The notes: generated from the sequence alone by a model not told the origin. Positions 29,001 through 36,049 are shown, counted from the first letter of the stretch. The stretch: 64,000 nucleotides of DNA from Streptomyces sp. NBC_00289 (GCF_041435115.1 NZ_CP108046.1:9486001-9550000); one strand, 5' to 3'. Numbers and translations: made by a program.

Positions 29001-32000
29001 GCCTGCTCCAGCACCGCGTGCGCGTTCGTGCCGCCGAAACCGAAGGCGTTGACACCCGCCCGGCGGGGCCCGGCCGACGGCCAGGCACCTGCCTCGGTGA
29101 CCAGCGCGAATCCGGACCGCTCCAGCGCGGGCGAGGGCGGCGTGTGATGCAGGGAGGCCGGCAGCCGGCCGTGCCCGAGCGCCAGCACCACCTTCACCAG
29201 CGAAGGCAGCGCGGCCGCGTTCAGCAGGTGCCCGACGTTCGTCTTCACCGAGCCGAGCAGACGCGGCAGACCGTCCGCCCGCCTCGGGAAGGCGTGTGCC
29301 AGGGACCGCAGCTCGATGGGGTCACCGACGGCCGTGCCCGTCCCATGGGCCTCGACATACGTCACGGACTCCGGGTCGACGCCGCACGCTTCGTACGCGC
29401 GTGAGATCACCTCGCGCTGCCGCAGGGGGTTGGGTGCCATGAGGCTCAGCGACGTTCCGTCGTTGTTGACGGCGGTGCCCCGCACGACGGCGAGCACGTC
29501 GTCGCCGTCCCGCCGGGCGTCCCGCAGGCGCCGCAGGACGAGGGCGGCCCCGCCCTCGCCGGGTACGAACCCGTCGGCGGCCGTGCTGAAGGCGCGGCTG
29601 CGTCCGGTGGGCGACAGGGCCTGTGCGGCCTCCAGAGCCTGGTGTCCGTCCGGAGTGAGAAGGAGGTTGACCCCGCCGACGACGGCGATGTCGCACTCCC
29701 CGTCCGCGAGACTGCGGCGGGCCAGGTGCAGCGCGACCAGACCCGAGGAGCACGCGGTGTCCACGCCCAGCGCCGGACCGTCCAGGTCCAGGCAGTGTGA
29801 AACCCGGGCGGCGACGAGGTTGGGGAGGTTGCCCGTCAGCGTCGTCGCGGACGGCGGCAGGGCGGGGGAGGCGTCGGCGAGGATCTGCCGGTAGCCGCTC
29901 TCGGCGATGGAGACGAAGACACCGATCCGCAGGCCCTGTCGGCGGGGTCCGGCGTAACCGGCGCGTTCCAGCGCCTCGTGGGCGAGTTCGAGGAAGATCC
30001 GGGCCTGCGGGTCCAGCGTGCGGGCCTCCTCGTCACCGATGCCGAAATGGGCGGCGTCGAAGGCGGCCACGTCGTCGAGGAACGCGCCCCAGCGGCCGCC
30101 TGCGGCGACGGACAGTGGTCCGCCTGCCGCCTCCCCGGGCAGCGGGGTGCCCCAACGGCCGTGCGGCACCTTGGTGACGACGTCACGGCCGGCCGTCAAC
30201 AGGTCCCAGAACTCCTCGGGCGTACTCGCGCCGGGGAAGCGGCAGGCCATGGCGACGACCGCGGTCGAGGACAGCATGCCGTCGACGACCTCGGTGGGGG
30301 ACGACACGCCGTCGACGACCGCCGTCGCTGACGGGAGGCCGTCCGCCATAGGAGACAGCGCGTGTCCGTTCCGGGCGGGCTCCCGGGACGCCGTGCTCTG
30401 CCCCGCCGTGGCCAGCAGGTGATCGGTGAGTGCGGCCACGGTGTCGTTGCGCATCACCGCGGGACCCAGCGTGGCCCCCAGGGCCTGTTCCAGCCCGGCC
30501 AGCGTCTCCATGGCCTTCAGCGAGGTGCCGCCCAGGTCGGAGAACCGGTCCAGGTCGCCGAAGGACGCCTCGGGCAGGCCCAGAACCCGGGCCCAGACGT
30601 GGCGCACCACCTGCCGCACGTCGCCGCGCGAGCGGGGTGCCGCGGACGGCTGATCCCACGGCCCGGCCGAGGAAGACCGAGGTGCGGGGACGACCGGGAC
30701 TCCGGACGACGCGGCGGGACGATAGGCACCCTCCTCGAAACGCGTCCGCATCCGCCGACGCTGCACCTTGCCGCTCGTGGTCCGCGGGAAGGCCGACGGC
30801 GGCAGCGCGAGGACGCGCACGTCATCGTGACCCAGTGCGGCGCGGACCCGCCGCGCGACCTCGTCGAGGACCTCGCCCGCGCCGCGAGGAGGCCGGGCCC
30901 AGGGCACGAAGACCACCACCCGCTCGCCGCCGGTCACCGGGTCCGTCGAGCCGATCACCACCGGGCTCCCCTGCGGCAGCCCAGGGGACGCGCTCGCGAC
31001 CTCCTCCATGTCCGGGGCATGGAACGTACGGCCGTTGAGGAACAGGACATCCTTGTGCCGACCGCTGACACACAGCCGGCCGTCCCGCAGGAACCCCAGA
31101 TCACCGGTCCGCAACCAGTCACCGGCGAAGGACAGTGCCGTCGTCTCCGGCAGCCGGTGGTAACCGCGTGCCACCTGCGGGCCCCGCACCTCGATGTGTC
31201 CCACCCGCCGGTCGCCCAGGAGCCGGCCGGTGTCGTCGGTGATCCGGACCGAGCACCCCGGCACCGGCAAACCGACGTCCATCACTTCCACGGCGTCACC
31301 GCCCGGCTCGCGTTCCACGACCCTGCCCCGGCTGAGCGCCGCCCGCTCCAGGGCGACGGGAACCGCCACCTCCCCCAGGGGCGGGAAGGTGACGGCCAAG
31401 GTCGCCTCGGCCAGTCCGTACACGGGTGTCGCCGCCCGCGGGTCCAGCCGGGCGGGACGCATCTTGGTGGCGAAGTCCCGCCACACCGTCGCGGAGATCG
31501 GCTCGGCACCCACCAGGATCAACCGCACCGCACTCAGGTCGAGTTCGCACAGCACCTCGTCGGGTATACGGCGAACAGCCAGCGCGAGCGCGAAGTTGGC
31601 GGCCGACAGGACCGTGCCCCGGTGCCGGACGGCCACGTCCAACCACAGACGCGGCGTCTTCGCGAAGGACAAGGGGCCGATCTTCACCTGCTTCGTCCGT
31701 GCGGCCAGCGGGGCCAGATGCGTGCCGATGAGACCCATGTCGTGGAAGTAGGGCATCCAGCTGACCAGGACGTCCTGCTCGGAGAGGGCCGAGACGGCGA
31801 CTATCTGCCGCAGGTTCGCCACCACGGCGGCATGGGTCAGCTCCACACCCTTGGGTGCGCCGGTGCTGCCGGACGAGAACTGGAGGAACGCCAGGTCGTC
31901 GGGGGCCGGCGTGGCAGGTGAGGCCGGCGTGGGGCACTTCCGCAGGGTCTCGACCCGCAAAACCTCGACAGGTCCCGGCAGTTCGTCGGCCACGTCGGCG

Positions 32001-32347
32001 CAGGCCGCGTCCACCACGACGGGCGGGCGTCCGAGGTGTTCCCACACCGGGCCGACCCGCCGCGCGTCGGGCGCGAGCGGCACCGGCACCAGCCCGGCCG
32101 CCAACGCCCCCCAGAACATCGGCTGAAAATCCTCGCTCCGCTCCGCGAGCAGCGGCACACAGGTACCCGGGGCGACTCCCGCACCGCGGAGTCCGCCCGC
32201 GACCCGCAGAGACTCTTGGAGGAGCTGCTGAAAGGTGACGGCCACCTCGCTGCCGTCACCACGGACGTGGACGACGACTTGTCCAGGTGCCTGGCGGGCC
32301 GCGTCCAGCAGTACGTCCAGGAGGGTTCGAGGAGTCATGAGTCCCAT
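20054..32347 (-). CDS. Hybrid FAAL-PKS-NRPS megasynthase with AAR-like C-terminus
   Basis: A 4,097-residue assembly line. Approximate order: FAAL adenylation domain 1-545 (FSSGSTGAPKG); ACP1 570-645 (GGTSLKAM); KS 695-1120 (DTACSSG, HGTGT, KTNVGH); AT 1215-1510 (GHSVGE, AFHS, malonyl type); KR 1600-2030 (GGGGGIG, complete Lys-Ser-Tyr-Asn set); ACP2 2105-2185 (GLDSL); C1 2200-2640 (HHAAADG); A 2650-3150 (FTSGSTGRPK); PCP 3190-3270 (GGDSL); C2 3290-3720 (HHLIGDG); AAR-like reductase 3740-4090. Prediction: a fatty acid is activated, extended by malonate, reduced to a beta-hydroxyacyl chain, joined to one amino acid and released reductively. There is no DH, ER, thioesterase, partner synthase or PPTase nearby. 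ATG 32345-32347 is used; ATG at 32338 is also possible. Ends TAPTAPTAP. Confidence 0.88.
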   Translation of the reverse strand: MGLMTPRTLLDVLLDAARQAPGQVVVHVRGDGSEVAVTFQQLLQESLRVAGGLRGAGVAPGTCVPLLAERSEDFQPMFWGALAAGLVPVPLAPDARRVGPVWEHLGRPPVVVDAACADVADELPGPVEVLRVETLRKCPTPASPATPAPDDLAFLQFSSGSTGAPKGVELTHAAVVANLRQIVAVSALSEQDVLVSWMPYFHDMGLIGTHLAPLAARTKQVKIGPLSFAKTPRLWLDVAVRHRGTVLSAANFALALAVRRIPDEVLCELDLSAVRLILVGAEPISATVWRDFATKMRPARLDPRAATPVYGLAEATLAVTFPPLGEVAVPVALERAALSRGRVVEREPGGDAVEVMDVGLPVPGCSVRITDDTGRLLGDRRVGHIEVRGPQVARGYHRLPETTALSFAGDWLRTGDLGFLRDGRLCVSGRHKDVLFLNGRTFHAPDMEEVASASPGLPQGSPVVIGSTDPVTGGERVVVFVPWARPPRGAGEVLDEVARRVRAALGHDDVRVLALPPSAFPRTTSGKVQRRRMRTRFEEGAYRPAASSGVPVVPAPRSSSAGPWDQPSAAPRSRGDVRQVVRHVWARVLGLPEASFGDLDRFSDLGGTSLKAMETLAGLEQALGATLGPAVMRNDTVAALTDHLLATAGQSTASREPARNGHALSPMADGLPSATAVVDGVSSPTEVVDGMLSSTAVVAMACRFPGASTPEEFWDLLTAGRDVVTKVPHGRWGTPLPGEAAGGPLSVAAGGRWGAFLDDVAAFDAAHFGIGDEEARTLDPQARIFLELAHEALERAGYAGPRRQGLRIGVFVSIAESGYRQILADASPALPPSATTLTGNLPNLVAARVSHCLDLDGPALGVDTACSSGLVALHLARRSLADGECDIAVVGGVNLLLTPDGHQALEAAQALSPTGRSRAFSTAADGFVPGEGGAALVLRRLRDARRDGDDVLAVVRGTAVNNDGTSLSLMAPNPLRQREVISRAYEACGVDPESVTYVEAHGTGTAVGDPIELRSLAHAFPRRADGLPRLLGSVKTNVGHLLNAAALPSLVKVVLALGHGRLPASLHHTPPSPALERSGFALVTEAGAWPSAGPRRAGVNAFGFGGTNAHAVLEQAPPPAARDPRRDDGPHLLTLSAHSAAGLDAWTSRLLDHLGAHPESDEGDVCFAAATARDEGAHRLAVVADGDLRERLAEATGPGGDRLPGVITGTVRNRPRTVFVFPGQGALRRGLGRALYATAPVYRDTLDEASAHVRALHGRELTAWCVDADVDARAQSATEVAQPLLVAHGVALTRQLSAWGVRPDALVGHSVGELAAACVSGMLSFADTLAFAAERGRLMGASTLPGVMVAVRGAGAEDVAALVAAAPGKLAVAAYNGPGRLVLSGSPGAVAWATQELSARGASVRALEVSRAFHSPLMEPIAQDLADAARRLEVSAPGVPVMSTLTARWQPRMDPAHLREHALRPVLFGRAVARLLDEGYDTFVELGPQESLAGLVRAAALHRDVGAGEPARKTSAEDVGRDVLVVSAPLGPDPSGTRQDAVAGKAGEAGGARELLQTVAHLWARGVGLDRTGPDADRPRMSLPTYPYQRSRYWPEATKPGLLHRVTWQAAPLPPNGGGPVLVTGPDPGAVHALTRRLEEQGVETTMAPGTQPQTVLLLAGPAVRCTAVAIDRIQRELVTAFHEALTLFDETGAGRLLVVTEDAHATGQGRERPAPAQAVLGGLTLAVPSESPGAVANWVDVCSLDDPAQRLRAVVTEATAPQAAGAVAWRGGQRLLRTVVPGAVDVPTAPDRLPTAPVRLPTAPDRLPTAAGRLPTPPDRLPADGTFLITGGGGGIGSALARELAGRGRPVICLTGRSVRPPAGLLEELADLGADARYHRADLTSRDDVEALVAELPPPDAVFHAAGVVRPGSLRGTKVEETMEALGAKTLGTMLLSEALHRRGRSPGVCVAFSSVSSVLPGLAGALGAYASANAFLDSFAGAERQAGRPWLSVNFGPFAETGLAAAFADAFTREGDQPLATAPALAALRSACGTDLAQLVLADRAAVQPDRTRTAVQPSRARTAVQSSRARAAVQPDRERTRPPTPLVPQLAPRPSPTPTSAAADVVTSTSETAVVLRELLAQSLGVPVSAVDDDAPFLSLGLDSLGAVDLVKRLERKMARSLPATLFFEYRSVRELAAHLDTDTTSPPVPEEVRTYTPATGADHASFALTPVQLALHTSSRLHPDVPARGHLRMTVRGPLDTHVLGQALAGLAERHGMLRMRIDDAGTGPVQRLAAPAPLPTWYEVRECGAEQVADLETAVCNQPFDLSTEPPVRAVLLRQEPALAHLLLVVHHAAADGYSLNVLAEELWSSYTALWRGEPPLPAPVAPSFAVYAADRAHSSGTAVSDADRRYWATRLVTRGEALRLPYDGDPDAPPSGPLLQHYGSLDATLTAGLERLAAAHDVSLFHLLLAAYVRCLARWTGRRDIAVNVARARREERFAGVDRLVGPLADTLPLLCDTTPDEPVVALAQRLRGIWLESEQHSGLSSLDLAGLLPGGGPRTASPAGFSFARFPARPATDCPVEVRADAAGTGSAATRLSLLCWADGSTLRLSWNFPLPLFEPRTVARLDTEYREELAALCLLPQQRVSALDTLSPPAPPHEADAPLGLVDRLLQQFRATPDAIAVTAGGTTLTYQALDSASGLLASRLRAEGVRAGGLVGLLTEPGPDTVIGVVGILRAGAGWVPLDPTYPPARLADHLRRTDVSTVVCHPPTLDTAGLLDGVRAVRTDSPPCSPTGDRAPRPEADAIAYVIFTSGSTGRPKAVPITFRAMENYLDWAVGTFGYRAGDRLAQTASPCFDASVRQLLAPLLVGGTVVSVPRELLRDPELLLAYVERTRITVWSSVPTLWEQVLSAAEERVRRGAARPDLSSLRWVHVGGEALPAAHVRRWFDLFGDGQRIANLYGPTETTINATCHVIAARPADDVQTVPIGRPVTGIDLTVVDADGAPCRPEEPGELLIAGVGLTPGYLGEPALTAEAFTVRDGRRWYRSGDRVRTRADGALEFLGRIDDQVKIRGNRVETGEVEAALQTHPAVAQASVVAREGRLLAFVTARPGTGQPEPPAVRRHLAAVLPPYMIPARITVMDQLPLSGTGKVDRRALDAPAAARTALADSLSSSREDTSPRQAPGGRPGSRPAHAAGTAAAAGGNTLPATPTERQLAVIWRELLEIDSVCREDDFFDLGGDSLLVLQVFARLGEVTAPLPRPTVIYDSRTLAELAAAVDTAATQRHGAAAATAVTDHAAPFPVTPAQRGFLLAEALSPGGGGSWPARLRLSGPLDPEVFQASVDLLVERHGMLRTVFPAGARPPVQQELPPSLRLPVTFETLTDPAEVDARAAAEAERRFEPWTWPLLRLRVLTLDKHDHVLLVHAHHLIGDGYSAALLVQELTQVYDRLAAGSATDLPAPRATFRDHALLPAEAAPGTTPGAAERRAHVDAPYRPPVLRAADGDAVPGAEPFHSAGFVLDAGRTAALRALAAKAGATLYAPLLTAYHQQLAQLTGQADLIVGLAVSGRDRSLPDIHRIFGPFATAVPVRPAVERDDKGADTDFGDALRRIVAEAEQARGHEDIVPRNGDGLPLTAQFFFTYLDFSVLASSHGQSLTASWDDGDSAFAPPSSATDLFLAVRPEGAGLRVTVRGSAAALSPTALEDFARAIRERLIRAVGPRPARRASASPDTMDAALVGYLPAPGHLARLAGLPEDALERDDLRAMLFPDGAPRPLETVGTPLGRSGFVCVPLFADELGRDPGLVAHTARAVSLASSLGARCVSLAGMIPSLTGYGFDVLRAAKGRVAVTTGHAATVVSVVRTVHAALDATGRDLADLEVAFVGLGSIGASSLELLLARAPRPPRRLLLCDVPGSGPRLRQLARELRERGRAGEVEVAESRPALPDAVYGVDLVVTAVSSSGALLDVDRLTPGTVVVDDSFPHCFDTARALARMRERRDVLVLGGGLLHLGDLSREIAEGLPPAAAAGYLAQPWLGGTLASCRVESLLHAADPELPLIHGLVDGAAALAYWKAVEDAGVTAGPLHLLGHTVGPDPLSGVPTAPTAPTAP
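20078..21130 (-). other. C-terminal acyl-ACP-reductase (AAR)-like domain of the megasynthase
   Basis: This domain covers about residues 3740-4090. Its pattern follows cyanobacterial aldehyde-forming acyl-ACP reductase as I remember it: LGARCVSLAGMIPS, then VAVTTGHAATVVSVVRTV (cf. TTGNTHTAYVICRQV), the NAD(P) loop VAFVGLGSIGASSLELL near 3871, LPDAVYGVDLVVTAVSSSG, VVVDDSFP, VLVLGGGLLH, and LASCRVESLLH. Cys4030 (codon at 20258-20260) lines up with the catalytic cysteine region of AAR (ACFAEAMLL). It differs from the ordinary NRPS thioester reductase, which is an extended SDR. Role: transfer of the chain to the cysteine and NADPH reduction to an aldehyde. This is inference from remembered motifs. 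Confidence 0.65.
22900..24400 (-). other. Adenylation domain of the NRPS module
   Basis: Core motifs A3 (YVIFTSGSTGRPK), A5 (NLYGPTETTIN), A7 (YRSGDR), A8 (GRIDDQVKIRGNRVETGEVE) and A10 (LPLSGTGKVDRR) are all present, so the domain should be active. Aligning by eye with GrsA, the specificity positions read D-A-R-S-V-V-L-I-N plus the A10 Lys. I cannot assign this code to a known amino acid. Single-residue alignment error is possible. Confidence 0.5.
26098..26210. repeat. In-frame linker repeat between KR and ACP2
   Basis: Four imperfect copies of a roughly 30-base unit encode an Arg/Ala/Val/Gln-rich linker of the form R-A-R-T-A-V-Q-P-S/D between the ketoreductase and the second carrier domain. 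The units are close at the DNA level, which indicates recent local duplication. Confidence 0.7.
26880..26985. repeat. In-frame heptapeptide linker repeat before the KR core
   Basis: About five 21-base units encode PTAPDRL-type heptads between the KR structural and catalytic parts. It is a second expandable linker in the same protein. DNA units differ at a few positions only. Confidence 0.7.
30240..30345. repeat. In-frame linker repeat before the KS domain
   Basis: Repeated units encoding VVDGxxSxT-like blocks (TAVVDGVSSPTEVVDGMLSS) join ACP1 to the ketosynthase. It is the third minisatellite linker of the megasynthase. Confidence 0.6.
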
Positions 32348-32379
32348 CGTTCGTGCGTGGGCGAATCGTTCGTGCGTGG
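32346..32379. repeat. 15-bp direct repeat at the megasynthase start
   Basis: ATCGTTCGTGCGTGG occurs at 32346-32360 and 32365-32379. The first copy touches the start codon of the minus-strand megasynthase, so it sits in the leader and ribosome-site region of that gene. The start has no clear Shine-Dalgarno sequence. Confidence 0.75.
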
Positions 32380-32464
32380 CGAACTGGAGGCGACGCGCTA
32401 CGGAGACTCAAGTATCAAGTATGAGGAAGGCGTGGTTGCTTGGGCCATTGCCCGGTTCGGGGCC

Positions 32465-32596
32465 GGGTTCGGGTTCGAGTTCGAGTTCGGGAGCAGGAAC
32501 CAACGAGAGCCGGCTGCGGTGTGCCGGGCGGCGGCGGCCCCTTGGTGAGGCGCCTCGTCGGACCTGCCGACCGTAGTGTCTTACGGGTGTCTTACG
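32465..32596. repeat. Short tandem repeats in the divergent intergenic region
   Basis: The 298-base region 32348-32645 between the megasynthase and the membrane-protein gene holds hexamer repeats GGGTTC/GAGTTC (32465-32491) and a direct repeat GTGTCTTACG at 32576-32585 and 32587-32596, an 11-base period or about one helical turn. The latter could be a regulator site for the rightward gene. No gene was found here. Confidence 0.55.
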
Positions 32597-32645
32597 GTCC
32601 TCGCCCGAGACTCCGCAGCGCCGCGCGTCCTCCTACGGTGATCCG

Positions 32646-33269
32646 ATGCGAACCCTTCGTACGATCGCCGTGGTCACCGCGCCACCGCTGCTGCTGGCCG
32701 CCGCCGGCCTGATGCACCCGGAGCATCTGACGGCGGCGACGGCCGGTCATTGGGCCGGCCTGCACATCGTCCTGCTGCCCGTCTTCCCCTTCCTCGTCCT
32801 CGGCCTGCTGATACCGCTGTGGGGCCGGCCGGGCCGCGACGTCGAGGGCGTCCTGACGGTCATCGTCTGGGTCAGCTGTGTCGGCTACGCCGCCTACTAC
32901 ACGGGGCTCGACGCCGTCGCCGGCATCTCCGCCGGCACGGTCGTCGAGCACGGCGTACACGGGGCAGCGCGGCCGCTGTTCACGACCGGTGACAAGTTGG
33001 GCCACTCCGGCGCGTACGCGCTGATCGTCGCCGCCGTAGCGGCTTCTGCGGTGCTCTGCCGGCGTCACGGGGCCCGGGTACTACCCGGTGCGGTCATCCT
33101 GTTGGCGGCGTGCTGGTCCTTCGTCGACAGCCACATCTTCTGGCCGCGAGGCGTCCTCACCATGCTTGCCTTCGCCATGGCCTTCGCGCTGTTGACGCTG
33201 GCGTCCCGTCCCGCCGCGGACGCTTCGCGGCTGGGGCGACTTGGTTCAACCGATCGGCGCGCTGGATGA
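32646..33269 (+). CDS. Integral membrane protein, unknown function
   Basis: A 207-residue protein with about five or six hydrophobic segments (VVTAPPLLLAAAGLM, HIVLLPVFPFLVLGLLIPLW, VLTVIVWVSCVGYAAYY, YALIVAAVAASAVL, VLTMLAFAMAFALLTLA). The histidine-rich starts of helices (LMHPEHL, GLHIVLL) may be of interest for metal or haem binding. It is divergent from the megasynthase. The family is not recognised; nothing suggests a direct biosynthetic role. Confidence 0.7.
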   Translation: MRTLRTIAVVTAPPLLLAAAGLMHPEHLTAATAGHWAGLHIVLLPVFPFLVLGLLIPLWGRPGRDVEGVLTVIVWVSCVGYAAYYTGLDAVAGISAGTVVEHGVHGAARPLFTTGDKLGHSGAYALIVAAVAASAVLCRRHGARVLPGAVILLAACWSFVDSHIFWPRGVLTMLAFAMAFALLTLASRPAADASRLGRLGSTDRRAG

Positions 33270-33405
33270 TCTGTTCCGAGAGGTTCCCGGTCCGTCGGGT
33301 TCTGCAGGGCCGTTTGAGACCATCTCGGCCATGGACGATGGACGCGGGGCCTATGAAGTCCGACGGTCCGAGGGTTCACACCCGGGTCTATCTCTTTGAC
33401 CGTCT

Positions 33406-33449
33406 GGACTGATGGCTGTCACGTAGCGGACTGATGGCCGTCACGTAAT
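33406..33449. repeat. 22-bp tandem direct repeat
   Basis: Two adjacent 22-base units, GGACTGATGGCTGTCACGTA and GGACTGATGGCCGTCACGTA plus two bases, differ at a few positions. They lie in the 263-base gap 33270-33532 upstream of a small membrane-protein gene. An operator role is possible. No gene is visible in the gap. Confidence 0.65.
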
Positions 33450-33532
33450 AGTCGCGGCGCAGGGGGAAAATCCCAGCCGCCGTATCATGCGACCTGAAGA
33501 GACGAGCAGCCGTCGAGGGGGGGCCGACCGGA

Positions 33533-33739
33533 ATGGTGGCAGCACGCATGGTGGTATCAGTGCTGGTCACGTGGGCCGCACTGATCGTGCTCCTGCTCGC
33601 GCCGGCAGCCCTGCCCGAGCCCTGGCAGTACTACATCTACTCACCAGCGAGCGTGGGACTGTGGATGCTGACCATGCTCCTCGCACCGGTAGTGGTCTGT
33701 GCCGTCAAGTGGCCATGGATCAAGTCGGGCGGCAGGTGA
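33533..33739 (+). CDS. Small membrane protein
   Basis: A 68-residue protein with two predicted transmembrane helices (VVSVLVTWAALIVLLLAPA and VGLWMLTMLLAPVVVCAV) and a basic tail. The ATG at 33533 follows a GAGGGGGGG ribosome site about 9 bases upstream. The function is unknown; similar two-helix proteins are common in Streptomyces. Confidence 0.6.
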   Translation: MVAARMVVSVLVTWAALIVLLLAPAALPEPWQYYIYSPASVGLWMLTMLLAPVVVCAVKWPWIKSGGR

Positions 33740-34094
33740 GCCCCGTCCTGCTCACGAGCCCGCGGACTACCCCGTGACGCCTGATCACAGCGACCGGACC
33801 GGACGAAGTCAGGCCCTCCAGGGCTCGTGTTGCGCTCCGTCGGGGGACAACCCCACCCGGTTTCGGGCCTTCCCGGAGTGTGCTGGAGTGCTCGCCGCCC
33901 AAGCGCGCGGGCATGGTGCACAACCCGTCGCGACGGACGCCGGCAATGCGCAGACCCAGTCGGCCCGGCACGCGCTCGCGACCAGCGGGGTCTTCTGGCC
34001 TGAAGGAGCAGGGCGTCACCCTGGTGATCACGCACCGGGACGCACTGCTGCTCGAAAAGTAGTAGCGCGTCATGGTCATCGTTAAGGTGGCCGC
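33740..34094. other. Gene-free stretch with a possible decayed fragment
   Basis: No intact gene is supported in these 355 bases. On the plus strand the last 20 codons before 34062 read LKEQGVTLVITHRDALLLEK, which has the flavour of the C-terminal end of an ATPase, but there is no matching upstream frame. It may be a remnant or chance. Confidence 0.3.
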
Positions 34095-34874
34095 GTGGAG
34101 AAGGACGAACGGGTACGTCACAGCTCGTCGTTCGGCGCGGCGGCGACCGCATACGCCGAGCACCGCCCGGACTACGCGCAGGCCGCGGTGCGCTGGGCGC
34201 TTGAGCCCGCGTCGGGCCCGCGGGTGCTCGACCTCGGGGCCGGAACGGGCAAGCTCACCACCACGCTGGTCGCGCTGGGAGCTGACGTCGTCGCGGTCGA
34301 GCCCGACCCGGCGATGCTGACCGAGCTGCGCCGTGCACTGCCGACGGTCCGTGCCCTGCCCGGTAGCGCGGAGGCGATACCGCTGCCGGACGCGTCCGTC
34401 GATGCCGTGCTGGCCGGCAACGCCATGCACTGGTTCGACATGGCTGTCGCGGGGCCCGAGATCGCCAGGGTCCTCGCACCCGGTGGCATCCTGGCCGGCC
34501 TGTGGAACGTCATGGACGACCAGGTCGACTGGGTTGCCGGGCTCGCGCGGATCAGCGGGAACGCGGCCATCGGCCCGCGTGACACGCCTACCAGCTGGCG
34601 CGCTGAGACGGCAGGCGCACACCTTCCGAAGACCGGTGCGGCTGCCCGGTTCGGCTCGCCGACGCGAGCTGAGTTCCCGCACGGCCAGCGCCGCACCGCC
34701 GACTCCCTCGTCGCGACCATCGCGACGCGTGCGGGAATGCTGGTCATGCCGGAACAGGAACGTGAGGCCACGCTCGACCGGATCCGCGCATTCCTCGCGA
34801 GCAGAACGGAGACCGCCGACGGCGAGTTCACCCTCCCGATGCTGACCGCCGTACTGCGCGTGCGTCCGCTGTGA
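34095..34874 (+). CDS. Class I SAM-dependent methyltransferase
   Basis: A 259-residue methyltransferase of the methyltransferase-11/25 type. Motif I is VLDLGAGTGKLTTTL, motif II has the acidic residue in VVAVEPDPAML, and motif III is VLAPGGILAGLWN. NAMHWFD before motif III is typical of small-molecule methyltransferases in this group. The GTG at 34095 has AAGG upstream. No pathway partner is adjacent, so the substrate is unknown. Confidence 0.85.
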   Translation: MEKDERVRHSSSFGAAATAYAEHRPDYAQAAVRWALEPASGPRVLDLGAGTGKLTTTLVALGADVVAVEPDPAMLTELRRALPTVRALPGSAEAIPLPDASVDAVLAGNAMHWFDMAVAGPEIARVLAPGGILAGLWNVMDDQVDWVAGLARISGNAAIGPRDTPTSWRAETAGAHLPKTGAAARFGSPTRAEFPHGQRRTADSLVATIATRAGMLVMPEQEREATLDRIRAFLASRTETADGEFTLPMLTAVLRVRPL

Positions 34875-35086
34875 GAGCCATCGACCACTGGGCCGCCGCC
34901 GGAGGTAGCCGGTCCAACTGCTCGATGTGCGGTGGCCGAGTCTGTCCGTGTCCGTGTGCGCAGGCTGACCGTCCCTCCGTCCCTCCGTCCGTGCGACCCG
35001 CGGCGACGCCGCCCCACGCACGGACGGTCGGTCGGAACAGCTGACGAATCGGCCGGAGTTGGACGATTCAGTACGTGTGGGGCATG

Positions 35087-35659
35087 TCAGTGGATGACGT
35101 CGAAGACGTTCTTCTGCAGGCCGTTGGCGTACGCCTCGTGCTCGACGAGCTTCAGCTTCTGGGTGTCCTTGTCCGTGGCGCTGAACAGACGCTTTCCCGC
35201 GCCGAGCAGCAGCGGGAAGACGAGCAGGTGGTATCGGTCGATCAGGCCGGCGTCCGAAAGGGCCTGGTTCAGGGCGGCACTGCCGTGCACGATGATCGGG
35301 CCGCCCTGAGTCTCCTTCAACGCGGCGACCTCGTCGAGCGAGCGCAGAATCGTGGTGTCGCCCCAGTTCGAGACCAGGTCGGTCTCGGTGAGGGTGGTGG
35401 AGACGACGTACTTCGGCATCACCTTGTAGTCGGCGAAGTCCGCCATGTCGGGCCACACCGGACTGAATGCCTGGTAGCTGGTCCGGCCCAACAACATCGC
35501 GGTGGCTTCCTGCTGCTCACGGCCCTTGATCTCGAACGCTTCGGGGAGGAACGCGATGTCCTTGAACGTCCATCCCGAGTTGCGGTAGCCGGGCTCGCCA
35601 CCCGGAGCTTCCACGACGCCGTCGAGGGAGATGAAGGCGGTGCTGATCAACGTACGCAT
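35087..35659 (-). CDS. Dihydrofolate reductase family protein (RibD C-terminal fold)
   Basis: A 190-residue protein starting MRTLISTAFISLDGVVEAPG. It contains MLLGRTSYQAF and HGSAALNQALSDAGLID plus PLLLGAGKRLF, the usual pattern of RibD-C/DHFR-like reductases of actinobacteria, often annotated YwjB-like. It probably binds NADPH; the substrate is unknown and true folate reduction is unlikely. The ATG at 35657-35659 follows GAGGACC. A second member of the family lies at 55888-56532. Confidence 0.85.
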   Translation of the reverse strand: MRTLISTAFISLDGVVEAPGGEPGYRNSGWTFKDIAFLPEAFEIKGREQQEATAMLLGRTSYQAFSPVWPDMADFADYKVMPKYVVSTTLTETDLVSNWGDTTILRSLDEVAALKETQGGPIIVHGSAALNQALSDAGLIDRYHLLVFPLLLGAGKRLFSATDKDTQKLKLVEHEAYANGLQKNVFDVIH

Positions 35660-36049
35660 CGAAGGTCCTCGGTGTCTCGTGTCCGGTTGTCGGCAGCTTC
35701 GGTCTGTGCGCCATCGGACCACACTCGCGGCCCGTAGTGCACCAACCACGATCTTCGACTGAGGATCGCGGGAAAAGTCATCGGTCCTCGACCAACCCTG
35801 CTTCGGGCATCGCATCGGGGCGGTCCCACACCTGCCTGACCACGCCTCCCTACCAGCCGCTCGGCACCAAGGACCGGCGTCTACCCGGCCTCTTGGGCCT
35901 GGCGTCGGGGCAGTACCTGTCCCCTTCCGTCGGCTTGCAGCCCATCCTTTGATCTTCGCAGGGAATCCCGGCGTTCAGGCCGGGCGGGAATGTGATCCTC
36001 GGTTCGGAGGCGCGAAGCGCCGGAGGTCACTGCGTTTGCGTGGTGACGG

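Noticed and set aside
1274..32347. The decarboxylase operon as part of the megasynthase gene cluster
   Set aside because: They are about 15 kb apart, separated by unrelated glycosidase and signalling genes in both orientations. No shared regulatory site was seen.
33880..34062. 60-codon plus-strand frame ending LVITHRDALLLEK
   Set aside because: The end resembles an ATPase fragment, but there is no start region or domain, so it is recorded only as a possible remnant.
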